Assembly (NCBI RefSeq): GCF_910594005.1
Contig: NC_057816.1
Location: 43,176,797 to 43,240,796 of the forward strand
From: Cervus elaphus
Taxonomy: Eukaryota > Chordata > Mammalia > Artiodactyla > Cervidae
Length of the DNA stretch: 64,000 bases
Direction of reading: 5' to 3'
Part shown: piece by piece, positions 42,980-55,226 of the stretch
Position numbering within the stretch: position 1 is the first letter of the stretch
Layout of the letters: each line of letters begins with the position of its first letter
Made by a program: the position numbers and the translations under genes
Notes under the pieces: model-generated
The model's input: only the letters and a program-made list of their open reading frames with translations
What the model was told of the DNA's origin: nothing
The model's database searches: none

Positions 42980-44322
42980 GCACTTTCTAGAAATGAACTT
43001 CCTTCCGTTTCCAGTGAGAATGTGGTCTTTCCTTAGAAATCTACTATGAATCAGAAAGAAATTTAGCTACTACAGAGAGAAGAAAGCAAGACTGACATAT
43101 AACAGTTCTGTACTGATTTTCTCTGCTGTCTTTCCTGTGCCAAAAGCCTGGACAGCAGAAGAGATTCACTTCTAGACTTTGCGTCTGTCTGGAAAAACTT
43201 AAATTCAACATAAATGGTAGTCAGAACTACACACGAAGACATTCATGGGTTTTTAAAGGCAATGCTGTCTAGTGAACAGTCACCAATTAAAAGGTATGAA
43301 ATTTTTACCACACCTAACACCTGTGACCTCTGCCAAGGTCACTAGTCTCCAAAACTGAGCATTGAAGAATTTAACAGAACAGCAATAAAAACTCCCTCCA
43401 CTTTCCCTCATGAAACTGTTCTAAAAGGTAAAAACATATCAAGTGAAAATTATTTGACCTCTTTAGCTGACAAACATTATTAAAATGGAATTTTTAAAAT
43501 TCATCTATGACATTACTGTGGATACTCACACCTGTCTCTGCCTCCGCTCCTTTCTAAGGCCCAACAACAAAGGCCTCAAGAGTTACAGAGCATTTGATTG
43601 TACGTCATTATTACATTTTCTTCCTCCGATACAAATGATCCATGCACAGGGGAAAGCACTGAGGAATGAAATGTATTTTGCAGAGACTGGTTGGCTAAAA
43701 AGCTGAGGAAGACTTGTTGCTCCATTATCACAGATTCAGAACATCTGATCACAATTGCTGACTATATAGTTACCTCTAAGCTACTCTTCTTGTATTGTTC
43801 TTCCACATCTTTACGCCATTTTCAATTTATCAAAATTCCTCCTAAAATTTATAAGCCAAAACAGATGTACCAATAACCTGAGCATATGCAATAATTTTTG
43901 GAAGAAAACAATACTCATGAGTACTTACTCACTCGGTTAGAATTTTAATCAGACTATGCATTACAATATATATTAAAACTCACATATTTAATATAGGATA
44001 TTCAATATTAAGATTTTTTCACATGTCTGTCAAGCATAATCTACTTAAACATATCTATTTTACAACTGCTGAATTAAATCCTATTTGTTAATAACATTTT
44101 CAATTGAATCTATAAATACATCTTTAAGTTCTATCTCTGTCTTCAAAATACTAGCAATCTTAGCTAATTCAGCATCATTTAACCATAACTTTCAACTTAG
44201 AATCAAGCTGACTTTCTTCCAGTGTTTCTTTGGAAAAAAAATATATATGTATATATTTTTATGCAGATAGCTTCAAGAAGTTATCAATTCTAAGAGTAAG
44301 AACTCTGGATACACTGCATGTG
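42980..44322. other. Intron 2, nothing recognised
   Basis: No NOX4 exon or named repeat; small plus-strand open frames at 43485-43876 and 44085-44270 have no signatures. Confidence 0.45.
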
Positions 44323-44540
44323 TGCTAGGTCACTTTAGTCATGTCCAACTTTGCGCAACGCTATGGGCTGTAGCCCACCAGGCTCCTTTGTCCATGGGAT
44401 TCTCAAGGCAAGAATCCTGGAATGGGTTGCCACTCCCTTCTTCAGGGATCTTCCCGACCCAGGGATCGAACCCACGTCTCTTATGTCTCCTGCATTGGCA
44501 GGCAGGTTCTTCACCACTAGCACCACCTGGGAAGCCCAAT
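44323..44540 (-). repeat. Bov-tA SINE
   Basis: Antisense copy from CTAGGTCACTTTAGTCATGT to CACTAGCACCACCTGGGAAG. It contains a CpG-bearing GGGATCGAACCCACG box. Confidence 0.94.
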
Positions 44541-45808
44541 GGCACAAATACCTAACAGGATAGGTAAAATAAAGATGAACTGAATGAATGGATTATTTGT
44601 TATAGATCATTTACCTAACTTCCTGTTGCACACATATTTAAGTACTAGACTCTTCTGACAAACTCTTCAGTGCTTAATTGGTCAACACACATTGGCCATA
44701 TTAGTCCATCTGCTGGTAGAACAATACATTAAAGCAAATATAATATGATGTATTGGTGAAGAAAAAAATGTAAATAAAGCTTAATCTTTTTTTCCTAACA
44801 GTAAGTAAGACTAAAATATCACAGACTGGACTTTCTTAAGAAAGTAAATAGCAAACAAATGAACCAAGGGTACACATAAATTTCTAAAATAGTCACTGCA
44901 GTACAATCTGTGATACAATGAATAAAAGTAAAAAGGCCAACAGTAGAGAAATATAAAAGAAATTATCATACACATTACGTGCTACTATGTAGCCATTAAA
45001 AATAAAATAAAGTAACTTATATAATAGAAATAAAATAATAAAAATAATAATAAATAATAATGGGATACTTTTGAATTAAGAATATACATGTACACAAATG
45101 TTAATCTACATATACAGGCATAAACATAGGTATAGAAATTGACATAGATTTTACACATACAGTTGGTTATCTCTTAGAAGTTAAAAGAAGTTTCTAATTT
45201 TGTGTTACTGGCATTCAATATAGGGAAGCGGGTATTCTGAAATGTAATATAGTTAATAACTAAGTACCAAAAATCAAATGGATAAATAAAAATTCACAAT
45301 AAATGAAATGAAATGGGTTAACATACTTTGAAATTCTAATAATATACCCAAAGGACATACCCAAAGGAGTATTCTACACAATGATGTTTTTTACAGCATT
45401 TTCTAGGTAAGTGAAGTAACAGAAGCCAACTGACTGTCCAAAAGTATGAGAATGTTTAAGTTAAATGGTTTAATTGGATGTCCAAAAATATAAGAATATT
45501 TAAGTAAGGTGTGTTTTTATTCCTTCAGTAAAATATTAAAAATAAATAATGCATGTATAACAGTTTGTGATTACAGGGATAAATCTGATGTGATATTTAA
45601 TGTTATATTTTAAAAAGAGAGTACAAAACTGTTTATTTGAAATGATCACATTGTTATTTAAAAAAACCTGAATTTAAAAAACACATTAAAATGTTAACCA
45701 TGGGTATGTACGGATACTGATATAAATTACTTTATTGCATTTTCCCTTATATTCTATGACAAATATGAAAAAATATTTAATTAATTAAATAATTTAATGT
45801 AAAGTCAA
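44541..45808 (+). mobile_element. AT-rich region with dispersed old L1 tail sequence
   Basis: L1-like motifs occur at about 44890-45000 (CTACTATGTAGCCATTAAAA) and 45400-45680 (TAAGAATATTTAAGTAAGG and flanking). Boundaries are unclear and an (ATA)n-rich patch occupies 45000-45065. Low confidence as one element. Confidence 0.4.
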
Positions 45809-47135
45809 AAGAAAATTATTTTCTTTTTCTTTTTTTTTTAAGTTTTTTTTTTTTTTTTTTTAACACTTTACAATATTGTATTGGTTTTGCCATACATTGA
45901 CTTGAATCCTCCATGGGTGTACATGTGTTCCCCATCCTGAAACCCCCTCCCACCTCCCTCCCAATCCCATCCCTCTGGGTCATCCCACTGCACCGGCCCC
46001 GAGCACCATATCATGCATCAAACCGGACTGGTGATTCGTTTCACATATGATAATTTATTGTCTCAATGCCATTTTCCCATATCATCCCGCCCACGCCCTC
46101 TCCCACAGAGTCCAAAAGTCTGTTCAATACATCTGGGTCTCTTCCACTGTCTCGCATACAGGATTATTGTTACCATCTATCTAAATTCCATATATATGCG
46201 TTAGTATACTGTATTGGTGTTTTTCTTTCTGGCTTACTTCACTCTGTGTAATAGGCTCCAGTTTCATGCACCTCATTAGAACTGATTCAAATGTATTCTT
46301 TTTAATGGCTGAGTAATATTCCATTGTGTATATGTACCACACCTTCCTTATCCATTCGTCTGCTGATGGGCATCTAGGTTGCTTCCATGTCCTGACTATT
46401 ATAAACAGTGCTGCAATGAACATTGGGATGCACGTGTCTCTTTCAATTCTGGTTTCCCCGGTGTGTATGCCCAGCAGGGGGATTGCTGGGTCATATGGCA
46501 GTTCTATTTCCAGTTTTTTAAGGAATCTCCACACTGTTATCCATAGTGGCTGTACGAGTTTGCATTCCCACCAACAGTGTAAGAGGGTTCCCTTTTCTCC
46601 ACACCCTCTCCAGCATTTATTGCTTGTAGACTTTCGAATAGCAGCCATTCTGACTGGCGTGTAATGGTACCTCATTGTGGTTTTGATTTGCATTTCTCTG
46701 ATAATGAGTGATGTTGAGCATCTTTTCATGTGTTTGTTAGCCATCTCTATGTCTTCTTTGGAGAAATGTCTGTTTAGTTCTTTGGCCCACTTTTTGATTG
46801 GGTCTTTTATTTTTCTGGAATTGAGCTACAGAAGTTGCTTGTATATTTTTGAGATTAATTATTTGTCCGTTGCTTCATTTGCTATTATTTTCTCCATTCT
46901 GAAGGCTGTCTTTTCACCTCGCTTACAGTTTCCTCTGTTGTGCAGAAGCTTTTAAGTTTAATTAGGTCCCATTTGTTTATTTTTGCTTTTATTTCCAATA
47001 TTCTGGGAGGTGGGTCATAGAGGATCCTGCTGTGATTCATGTCAGAGAGTGTTTTGCCTATGTTCTCCTCGAGGAGTTGAATAGTTTCTAGTCTTACGTT
47101 TAAATCTTTAATCCATTTTGAGTTTATTTTTGTGT

Positions 47136-49191
47136 ATGGTGTTATGACTATACAGTGGAAGTGAGAAATAGATTTAAGGGACGAGATCTGATAGACAGAG
47201 TGCCTGATGAATTATGGACGGAGGTTCGTGACATTGTACAGGAGACAGGAATCAAGACCATCCTTATGGAAAAGAAATGCAAAAAGGCAAAATGGTTGTC
47301 TGAGGAGGCATTACAAATAGCTGTGAAAAGAAGAGAAGCAAAGGAGAAAAGGAAAGATATGCCCATTTGAATGCAGAGTTCCAAAGAATAGCAAGGAGAG
47401 ATAAGAAAGCCTTCCTCAGCGATCAATGCAAAGAAATAGAGGAGAGCAACAGAATGAGAAAGACTAGAGATCTCTTCAAAAAATTAGAGATACCAAGGGA
47501 ACATTTCATGCAAAGATGGGCTCAATAAAGGACAGAAATGGTATGGACATAGCAGAAGAAGAAGATATTAAGAAGAGGTGGCAAGAATACACAGAAGAAC
47601 TGTACAAAAAAGATCTTCACGACCCAGATAATCACAATGGTGTGATCACCCACCTAGAGCCAGACATCCTGGAATGTGAAGTCAAGTGGGCCTTAGAAAG
47701 CATCACTATGAACAAAGCTAGTGGAGGTGATGGAATTCCAGTTGAGCTATTTCAAATCCTAAAGGATGATGCTGTGAAAGTGCTGCACGCAATATGCCAG
47801 CAAATTTGGAAAACTCAGCAGTGGCCACAGGACGGGAAAAGGTCAGTTTTCATTCCAATCCCTAAGAAAGGCAATCCCAAAGGATGCTCAAACTACTGCA
47901 CAATTGCACTCATCTCACACGCTAGTAAAGTAATGCTTAAAATTCTCCAAGCCAGGCTTCAGCAATATGTGAACCATGAACTTCCAGATGTTCAAGCTGG
48001 TTTTAGAAAAGGCAGAGGAACCAGAGATCAAATTGCCAACATTAGCTGGATCATCAAAAAAGCAAGAGAGTTCCAGAAAAACATCTATTTCTGCTTTATT
48101 GACTAGGCCAAAGCCTTTGACTGTGTGGATCACAATAAACTGTGGAAAATTCTGAAGGAGATGGGCATACCAGACCATCTGACCTGCCTCTTGAGAAACC
48201 TATATGCAGGTCAGGAAGCAACAGTTAGAACTGGACATGGAACAACAGACTGGTTCCCAATAGGAAAAGGAGTACGTCAAGGCTGTATATTGTCACCCTG
48301 CTTATTTAACTTTTATGCAGAGAACATCATGAGAAATGCTGGGCTGGAAGGAGCACAAGCTGGAATCAAGATTGCCAGGAGAAAAATCAATAACCTCAGT
48401 TATGTAGATGATACCACCCTTATGGCAGAAAGTGAAGAAGAACTAAACAGCCTCTTGATGAAAGTGAAAGAGCAGAGTGAAAAAGTTGACTTAAAGCTCA
48501 ACATTCAGAAAACTAAGATCATGGCATCTGGTCCCATCACTTCATGGCAAATAGATGGGGAAACAGTGGAAACAGTAACTGACTTTATTTTTCTGGGCTC
48601 CAAAATCACTGCAGATGGTGATTGCAGACATGAAATTAAAAGATGTTTACTCCTTGGAAGGCAAGTTATGACCAACCTAGACAGCATATTAAAAAGTAGA
48701 GACATTACTTTGTCAACAAAGATCCGTCTAGTCAAGGCTATGGTTTTTCCAGTGGTCATGTATGGATGTGAGAGTTGGACTATAAAGAAAGCTGAGCACC
48801 GAAGAATTGATGCTTTTGAACTGTAGTGTTGGAGAAGATTCTTGAGAGTCCCTCGGGCTGCAAGGAGATCCAATCAGTCCATCCTAAAGGAGATCAGTCC
48901 TGGGTGTTCATTGGAAGGACTGATGCTGAAGCTGAAACTCCGATACTTTGTCCTCCTCATGTGAAGAGTTGACTCATTGGAAAAGACCCTGATGCTGGGA
49001 GGGCTTGGGGGCAGGAGAAGGGGACGACAGAGGATGAGATGGCTGGATGGCATCACCAACTCGATGGACATGTGTTTGAGTAAACTCCGGGAGTCTGTGA
49101 TGGACAGGGAGGCCTGGCATGCTGCGATTCATGGGGTCGCAAAGAGTCGGACAGGACTGAGCGACTGAAGTGAACTGAACTGATGGTGTTA
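47136..49191 (+). mobile_element. BovB (RTE) LINE, ~2.04 kb, nested in L1, 9-bp target duplication
   Basis: 5'-truncated BovB starts near 47145 (TGACTATACAGTGGAAGTGA) and ends GAGCGACTGAAGTGAACTGA at 49182. ATGGTGTTA flanks it at 47136-47144 and 49183-49191, and rejoining one copy restores L1 sequence. It is the best preserved BovB in the window. Confidence 0.96.
47516..48826 (+). pseudogene. BovB reverse transcriptase, open except for one internal stop
   Basis: One frame runs 47516-48826, broken only by TAG at 48104-48106 in the conserved FID-YAKAFDCVD motif, where a Tyr codon became a stop. Downstream blocks include GHGTTDWFPIGKGVRQGC (about 48230-48285), a catalytic box YVDD at 48401-48412 (family norm YADD) and MYGCESWTIKKAEHRRIDAF near the end. 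The stop at 48824 is TAG where the family has a Trp codon (ELWCWRR). It therefore lacks two point changes of being open, but it also lacks the 5' third of the element, so it is inactive. Confidence 0.93.
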
Positions 49192-49226
49192 GAAAGTGTT
49201 CTAGTGTCATTTCTTTACAAGAAAAT

Positions 49227-49936
49227 AAAGGGGGAATGTCTTAAAAGTATAACTTGAGGAGGAGGAATATTACCTTTAAATGAAAATAAGGGGCAATTTT
49301 CATTTTGTGTGTGTGTATTTTCCATTGTTTTCCTTAATTTTATACATCTGCTTCATACTGAAAAATGCACATCAAACTTGTAAAAATTATCCTGCAGATA
49401 TTTCTGTGGCTTAAAGAGGAAGCTTTCAGAAGGAAATTCACCTGCTGACCTCTTTTATTCTAACCTTCAGATAAATGAAAAGACATTCATTTAAAGCACA
49501 GGATCAATAGGACAAGACAGGACAGGATAGGAACAGGGAAGAAGGTAAATCATAATGAGTGATACACAGCTACCAAGTAAAAAAAGGGCTCCAGGTAATG
49601 TAAAGAAGAACTACTGAGGGCACGGGAGGGCTGAGATAAAATTACTGATTCTTTAACACTTAAGTGGGCCAAACATTAAAGATTATTCAAGCTGCATATT
49701 ATCCAAGTGCCATATTATATTTCTTACAGTGTGGTTAGTTTATGTGCTGTTAAGACACTTAGGAAACAGTTTCTGAAAAAAAAAAAAGTATTTCAACATG
49801 TATTAAAATATTAGTAAATAAAACCCCGATATGCTGCCCTGTACCAAACAAAACAACAAAAAACAAACCAAACAATCCCCCACTTATACTCCATGCTCCT
49901 AACCTTCCAACCTTGGTTCGTCTTTTGGGTTGGTTG
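49227..49936. other. Intron 2, with a short AGGAC-type simple repeat
   Basis: An imperfect GGACAAGACAGGACAGGATAG tract occurs at about 49511-49535. The rest is unassigned. Confidence 0.45.
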
Positions 49937-50072
49937 GTGTTGCTGTTTAGTCACTTAACCATATCCAACTCTTGGCAACCCCATGGACCATCACCACCAG
50001 CCACCATAGCCTCCTCTGTCCATGGAATTTCCTAGGCAAGAACACTGCAATGGGTTGCCATTTCCTTCTCCT
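49937..50072 (-). repeat. Partial Bov-A SINE
   Basis: Antisense Bov-A body (GTTTAGTCACTTAACCATAT to GGGTTGCCATTTCCTTCTCC) with an internal CACCACCAGCCACC patch. The tRNA head is missing. Confidence 0.85.
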
Positions 50073-50659
50073 TTATGCAGGTACAAGTTCTCTGTTAATA
50101 CTTTACAGCCCAGAAAGTTAGAGTGAACTGCTGTAACACATCTTCATTTAACCTGTCTTTTCTGTCATTCATTTCATCGTATTCACCTACCATTTTAATG
50201 TTCTCTCCTGGGTTTGTTCGGTTTCCTAGTATTTCAAAATCCGATATTCTTTTGTTGTTGCTGCTTTTACTGTAACTGTTAATATGGCTATCTTTTGTTT
50301 AGATGGTTAACAGTATGGGTAATACATAAGAAAAAAGCCATATAAATATAGAAATTAAACAATACTTAAAACACTCACTGCATTCATCCCTTCAGTCCCC
50401 CAATATCCCTAAGATTTCTCATTGAAAACAAGCTATTATAATCAAATGTCTTATGTTTTTAGAACTGTACTCTGTGTGATATCACCTCCACTATTGTCAT
50501 CTACCTAAAACCATTATAATAAAGTAAATACCAAAATTTTATATTTGTTACAATATGAACAAATTTGTAGTCTTCCATCTGAAGAAAACCCAGCAGGCAG
50601 TTTTTAAATTACAAAACTAGCAAACTACCTCAAAATATTCACACTGTAATAGCATGCTC
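50073..50659. other. Intron 2, nothing recognised
   Basis: No supported feature. Confidence 0.45.
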
Positions 50660-51180
50660 TGTGTTCATCATGATGTTTCTTGAAGTAGCGGGGAATAAAT
50701 GTCTATTACTAAAATGTGGCAAGTGCAAACTATGGAATATTATACAGCAGCTAGAGGCAAAAGACCAAAGAAATGCACAGTCACATAGAGAGATTCTGAA
50801 ACATAATTTGTTGTTGCTGTTTAGTCACTAAGTCAAGCCTGAATCTTTGTGACCCCATGGACTGTAGCCCACCAGGCTCCTCTGTCCATGGGATTTTCTA
50901 GGCAAGAATATTGGAGTGGGTTGCCGTTTTTTAATTCTAGGGGATCTGTTCAGTCCAGGGATTGAATCTGCATTTCCTGCATTGGCCAGCAGGTACTTTA
51001 CCGCTGAGCCACCAAGGAAGCCCTTGAAACACAATACCAGATGAGGAAAAGCAAGAAAGAGAGCAAGTCCTTCGCACAAAGCCATTCTTGTGGATTAAAA
51101 CAGCAAGCAAAAACTACATGCATAGAAAACACCAATAGAAGGATACATGTCCACACACTATTAGAAAAGCTGCCAACATC
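50660..51180 (+). mobile_element. Old L1 fragment interrupted by Bov-tA
   Basis: Before the SINE: CAAACTATGGAATATTATAC, AGCAGCTAGAGGC. After it: AATACCAGATGAGGAAAAGC and further L1-like sequence. Diverged. Confidence 0.6.
50797..51035 (-). repeat. Bov-tA SINE with target duplication
   Basis: Antisense Bov-tA inserted in old L1. TGAAACATAAT at 50797-50807 and TGAAACACAAT at 51025-51035 flank it, with one mismatch. Confidence 0.94.
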
Positions 51181-51513
51181 GGGAGGAAAATGGGATTGCG
51201 GAACGAGGAGTGATTAAGGGGCTAGTAGACAAATAAGCAGTGAAGAAAGCAAGCAGGGGCCTTGCACAGACGCACGAGGACTGGGTGCTGCAGGCTGAGG
51301 TGTGCATTTAAACACTCTCCACCCAACAGCAGAAACACAGGTTTATAAAATCCTTTGTTATTCCAGAGAAGATCCACTGCTAGTGTCCTATGAAACTGGT
51401 CTTCTTCATATGAACCTCAATCTTTGATTTGCTCAATGGAAAGTTTTAAAAAGATCAACAAATTTGGAGCTAAAATTTGAAAACTACTGCCAGTTGAAAA
51501 GCCATTAATTGTG

Positions 51514-51725
51514 ACAGTCCCCAGTGGCTCAGAGGTAAAGAATATGTCTGTAATGAGGGAGATGCAGGAGACTCGGGTTCAGTCCCTGGGTCGGGAAGAT
51601 CCTCTACAGGAGGAAATGGCAACCCATTCCAGTATTCTTGCCTGGACAATCACATAGACAGAGGAACCTGGCAGGCTACAGTCCAAGGGTCATGAAGAGT
51701 CAAACGTGACTCAGCAGTCAAATAA
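51514..51725 (+). repeat. Bov-tA SINE
   Basis: CAGTCCCCAGTGGCTCAGAG, GGTTCAGTCCCTGGGTCGGG, ending AACGTGACTCAGCAGTCAAA. Confidence 0.92.
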
Positions 51726-51787
51726 TTCTGAAATCATAAAGAAGAAAAAAAATGTATACTGTAATTTTCAAACTATCTTCTTAAATA

Positions 51788-51866
51788 TTGAGCGGACCAA
51801 AAATAAGTTCGTTTGGGTTTCTCCATACCATCCTATGGAAAAACTATAACTTTTTGGCCAACCCAA
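51788..51866. mobile_element. 79-bp mariner-derived MITE (near-palindrome)
   Basis: The left arm TTGAGCGGACCAAAAATAAG, TTCGTTTGGG and right arm CTATAACTTTTTGGCCAACC, CAA are imperfect inverted repeats around a central CCATACCATCCTATGG. This is the common ruminant mariner miniature (canonical ends TTGGGTTGGCCAAAAAGTTC). It lies after TA at 51786-51787. Confidence 0.88.
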
Positions 51867-52154
51867 TTCTTCAGAATGTATACATTTCCACAAAATTAGA
51901 CATTAACTTCTCTTAGTTTACTTAGGAAACTTTCAGTTATTAGGAAACATTTACAAATACATTTCAATATAAAAACATTCTGAACTTCAACAGTTTTTCC
52001 TGAAAGAAATGAGTCTAGCATTTTCATGAATTTGTCTACTATCACTTGGCATCAGAAGGAAGGTAAGAAACACAACTCATTTCTTCCTCATCTTACTTTA
52101 TGCTAATCTCAAATCAGTAATAATAATAATGATACTAATCATATAAAAGAGAAA

Positions 52155-52425
52155 TAAAGTTCAGTTAAGTTCAGTTCAGTCGCTCAGTCATGTCCGACTC
52201 TTTGCGACTCCATGAATCGCAGCACGCCAGGCCTCCCTGTCCATCACCAACTCCCGGAGTTTACTCAAACTCATGCCCATCGAGTCGGTGATGCCATCCA
52301 TCCATCTCATCTTCTGTCATCCCCTTCTCCTCCTGCCCCCAATCCCTCCCAGCATCAGGGTCTTTTTCAATGAGTCAACTCTTCTCATGAGGTGGCCAAA
52401 GTACTGGAGTTTCAGAATTGCCATT
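52155..52425 (-). mobile_element. BovB 3' end fragment
   Basis: Antisense BovB 3' terminus starting with AGTTCAGTTCAGTCGCTCAG and ending GAGGTGGCCAAAGTACTGGA. Low divergence and CpG-containing, hence fairly recent. Confidence 0.94.
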
Positions 52426-52479
52426 TTTTAAGTCAAAATGTTTCAATAATGGAATTTTTATTTAGCTCAATTTAATAAC

Positions 52480-52630
52480 ATAATTCTTAGTTTAAAACTG
52501 AGGAAAGTAAGGCTTTGAAGATTTCAATTAATTACTTAAAGATACAGTTATTAAGACATAAAGTCAAGATTTCAACTTAGGTCAATTTGTCCCCAAAATT
52601 CATGCTCTCTTCACTGTATTTTATGTTACT
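52480..52630 (-). repeat. MIR SINE fragment
   Basis: Antisense MIR: AAAACTGAGGAAAGTAAGGC, TTAATTACTTAAAGATACAG, AAGTCAAGATTTCAACTTAG, CATGCTCTCTTCACTG. Confidence 0.65.
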
Positions 52631-53090
52631 ACCATTAACAATCCGAAATTTTCACAGATATTACTGTACTTGAAATTTAAGCTAATAGTTTCTCTGTGCT
52701 AAGGAAAAGGCAATAGCAGACTCTTGGCTTCAACAAGAATTAGAATAAATGCCATATAAGACAAATTAAATTTCATGTATCTAAAATCTGTGGATTGAAC
52801 AAAGTATATTTTCTCCTTTGCACATAACACACTCAAGCTTTGAAACCAGTACAAGTCTAAGACTAGTTTTCTTCAGGCAAATCAAAATTAAGGAAACCCT
52901 GTAGATCCATTATGATCCAGGAAACTAAACTTTTCTGATTTTCATTTGACTCATTTTTCACTCTCTTATGATTAAAAACTGCACAAGATCAAAACAGCTG
53001 AGTGGTTCAATGATGGGTTTTACATAGTCCAAGCCAAGGCCCAAATCCCAGAAAAATTTTGTTGCAGGTAATGAATGTAATATAAAGAAT
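52631..53090. other. Intron 2, nothing recognised
   Basis: No supported feature. Confidence 0.45.
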
Positions 53091-53104
53091 GTGAAAGTGA
53101 AAAA

Positions 53105-53420
53105 AAAAAAAGGAATGTGAAAGTGAAAGTCACTCAGTCGTGTCTAACTCTTTGCGACCCCATGGACTTCTCCAGGACAGAATACTGGAGTGGGTAGCCT
53201 TTCCTTTCTTCAGGGGATCTTTCCAACCAGGAATCGAATCCAGGTCTCCTGCATTAGCAGGTGGATTCTTTACCAGCTGAGCCACCAGGGAAGCCCAAGA
53301 AAACTGGAGTGGGGAGCCTATCCCTTCTCCAGAGGATCTTCCTGACCCAGGAATCAAACCGGGGTCTCCTGCATTGCAGGCAGATTCTTGACCAATTGAG
53401 CTACCAGGGAAACTCAATAT
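53105..53420 (-). repeat. Bov-tA SINE with duplicated tRNA-like head
   Basis: The antisense body is followed by two copies of the head region. The first ends GAGCCACCAGGGAAGCCCAA (about 53280-53299); a second, GATCTTCCTGACCCAGGAAT through GAGCTACCAGGGAAACTC, ends near 53415. Each contains its own CTGGAGTGGG-GGATCTT block. Part of the usual body between GACCCCATGGACT and TCTCCAGG is shortened. Confidence 0.9.
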
Positions 53421-55226
53421 AGAGAACGCCCAACAACAAATGCCATTTCCCAAGTGGAAGAAGAACTTTCATACTGAAGCTCTACATTCTTGCGGTTATA
53501 TGAGTGATTTTTTTTTTTTCCAATTTGGAATCCATTATTACATACTGCTGATATTTGCTTGGTTTCCCCTTTAGATACTCTGAGCTATGGGAAAAAAGAA
53601 AAGAAAATGTATCTTCACTTTTGTTTGCATAACTCTAAGCACTTTACTAATGTGCTTTGGGGCCCATGCTTTTCAAACCAAGAAAATTAACACAGCTTAA
53701 AAGCCCAAAGTAACTTATCAAAAGTAACTTGGCCAAGGAAAGTCAGCGAGAGATAAAAAATACTCTAATCACCCTATCTCATCAGTATTTTCAAAAAACA
53801 GTTATTTTCTTGTTCCGCAACTATCTCTTTTTAGGGCATCCTTGAAATCCATATTCCTGCAAGGGGTGGGGTGACAGAGAGTTCACTCAGGATAAAATGC
53901 TAATTGGAAGGCACATAAGAGAGGGTATATTGCGGGGAAAGGAAGTCAACAAAGAGAACCAAAATATAACAAGGGAGAAAAAAGAAACTTGTTTGGATCA
54001 TTACCACTTCAGATCCTTCCAATGAACCTGAGCTTTCTAAGATTATATTAAAGAAAATTACTTGAAATTTAATATCAGCTATGTGAAAATACTATCATAT
54101 GAAAAATGACTGTAGTCTGAAAGGCATTCACCATAGATCATTTCTTAAATGTATCTTGGTGTTCACATACCCATTTTTAAAAAATCTCAGATGTATAAGA
54201 TGCTTTCACTTTGTATACATTATTCATCTCTTCTTGCCTTACACTATATTAGACCTCTGGTATTCTTGATACGTGTCTGGAGACCTTTAACAATGTCCAA
54301 ATCAATGAAAACCATGAAAGCATGAAACTTTTGCCTATAAAATATGTGTTGAAATCATTTATCCATAGATAGAAGTCATTGTCAAATTCAACTTTCCAAT
54401 TTCTAAAACTGTAAAAAAATTCGATTGGTCATCTTCTTCTTTATGTACTTTTTCTTTAACCCCATTTCCAGAACTGAAAAGAAACTATATTTGGCAAGGC
54501 TGTTTATTACATCAACTTTTATCACATCAAAAAGTTGCATTAAGACATGAATACCAGGTAATTTATACTAAAGTCTCACTTTTAGTTCATGTCTTGGCAA
54601 TTATTAGTTACAAGTCACAGCCCTTTAATAGCCCACTTCAATAATCAACACTGTAAATGTAAAGTATATTAGATGTTGCTTTTCTGTCACGAAAATGAAA
54701 TCTTCTCATTTCTTTGTCCAAACCATCCTTTACAACTCCCAAAGGAGCTCTGTTAGGTACAAATGGCTGGAGCCTTAAAAGCTGTGAAGAATGAACAGCA
54801 GACAGAAACAATATGTAATAATAACCATTATTTTTTACTTCTGTGATGCTTTAAATTCTTCAAAGTAGTTTGCTATTTGTTAAGTCACACTTAATGCTCA
54901 GTACAACACTCTTGAGATAAGTAGCATCATTTCATCATGTTTTAATGGGAATACAGAACAGGTAAGTGGATTTCGGTATATGAATATGAAGGATCAGAGA
55001 ACAGGGAAGGAAAGCTGGCATTCTGGAACTCTTACTACATAATAGGCTTTGCACAAGGTACTTTAATCCTTGAGCACATTATTTATAATTTCCATGCTTC
55101 AGCTTCCTCTTTTGCTTAAAGAAATTATCACGTCTGGCCCATAAGAACAACTCAGTGAATGTCAGCCCTAGCTATTATTGTTATTATTTCTTTTAATTTC
55201 CTTTAATGTTCACAGTAATCTTGTGA
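53421..55226. other. Intron 2 with two weak MIR remnants
   Basis: Antisense MIR-like sequence at about 53640-53760 (AAGTAACTTGGCCAAGGAAA) and 54880-54965 (CAACACTCTTGAGATAAGTA). No NOX4 exon was found. Confidence 0.45.

Larger units (their letters stand above)
45809..49226 (-). mobile_element. Ruminant L1, 5'-truncated, split by a BovB
   Basis: A T-rich tail complement starts at about 45829; antisense 3' UTR and ORF2 follow to 47144; the copy resumes at 49192 (GAAAGTGTTCTAGTGTCATT) and ends near 49218. Flanking AAGAAAAT at 45809-45816 and 49219-49226 is the likely target duplication. The ORF2 C-terminus is open for 187 codons (46181-46744, minus strand) down to the usual stop (...YSILTHIYGI), indicating a fairly young copy. 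Length without the BovB is about 1.37 kb. Confidence 0.94.

Noticed and set aside
46181..46744. 187-codon ORF as a possible host gene
   Set aside because: It is the C-terminus of L1 ORF2 from a 5'-truncated insertion; no host exon structure.
47230..48826. BovB as a functional, currently mobile element
   Set aside because: The 5' third is missing and the reverse transcriptase frame has stops at 48104 and 48824, so it cannot move autonomously.
48505..48873. 122-codon minus-strand ORF overlapping the BovB reverse transcriptase
   Set aside because: It is the antisense shadow of a recognisable BovB frame. The same shadow recurs at 36272-36811, 55178-55717 and 58234-58611 wherever BovB 3' sequence is present.
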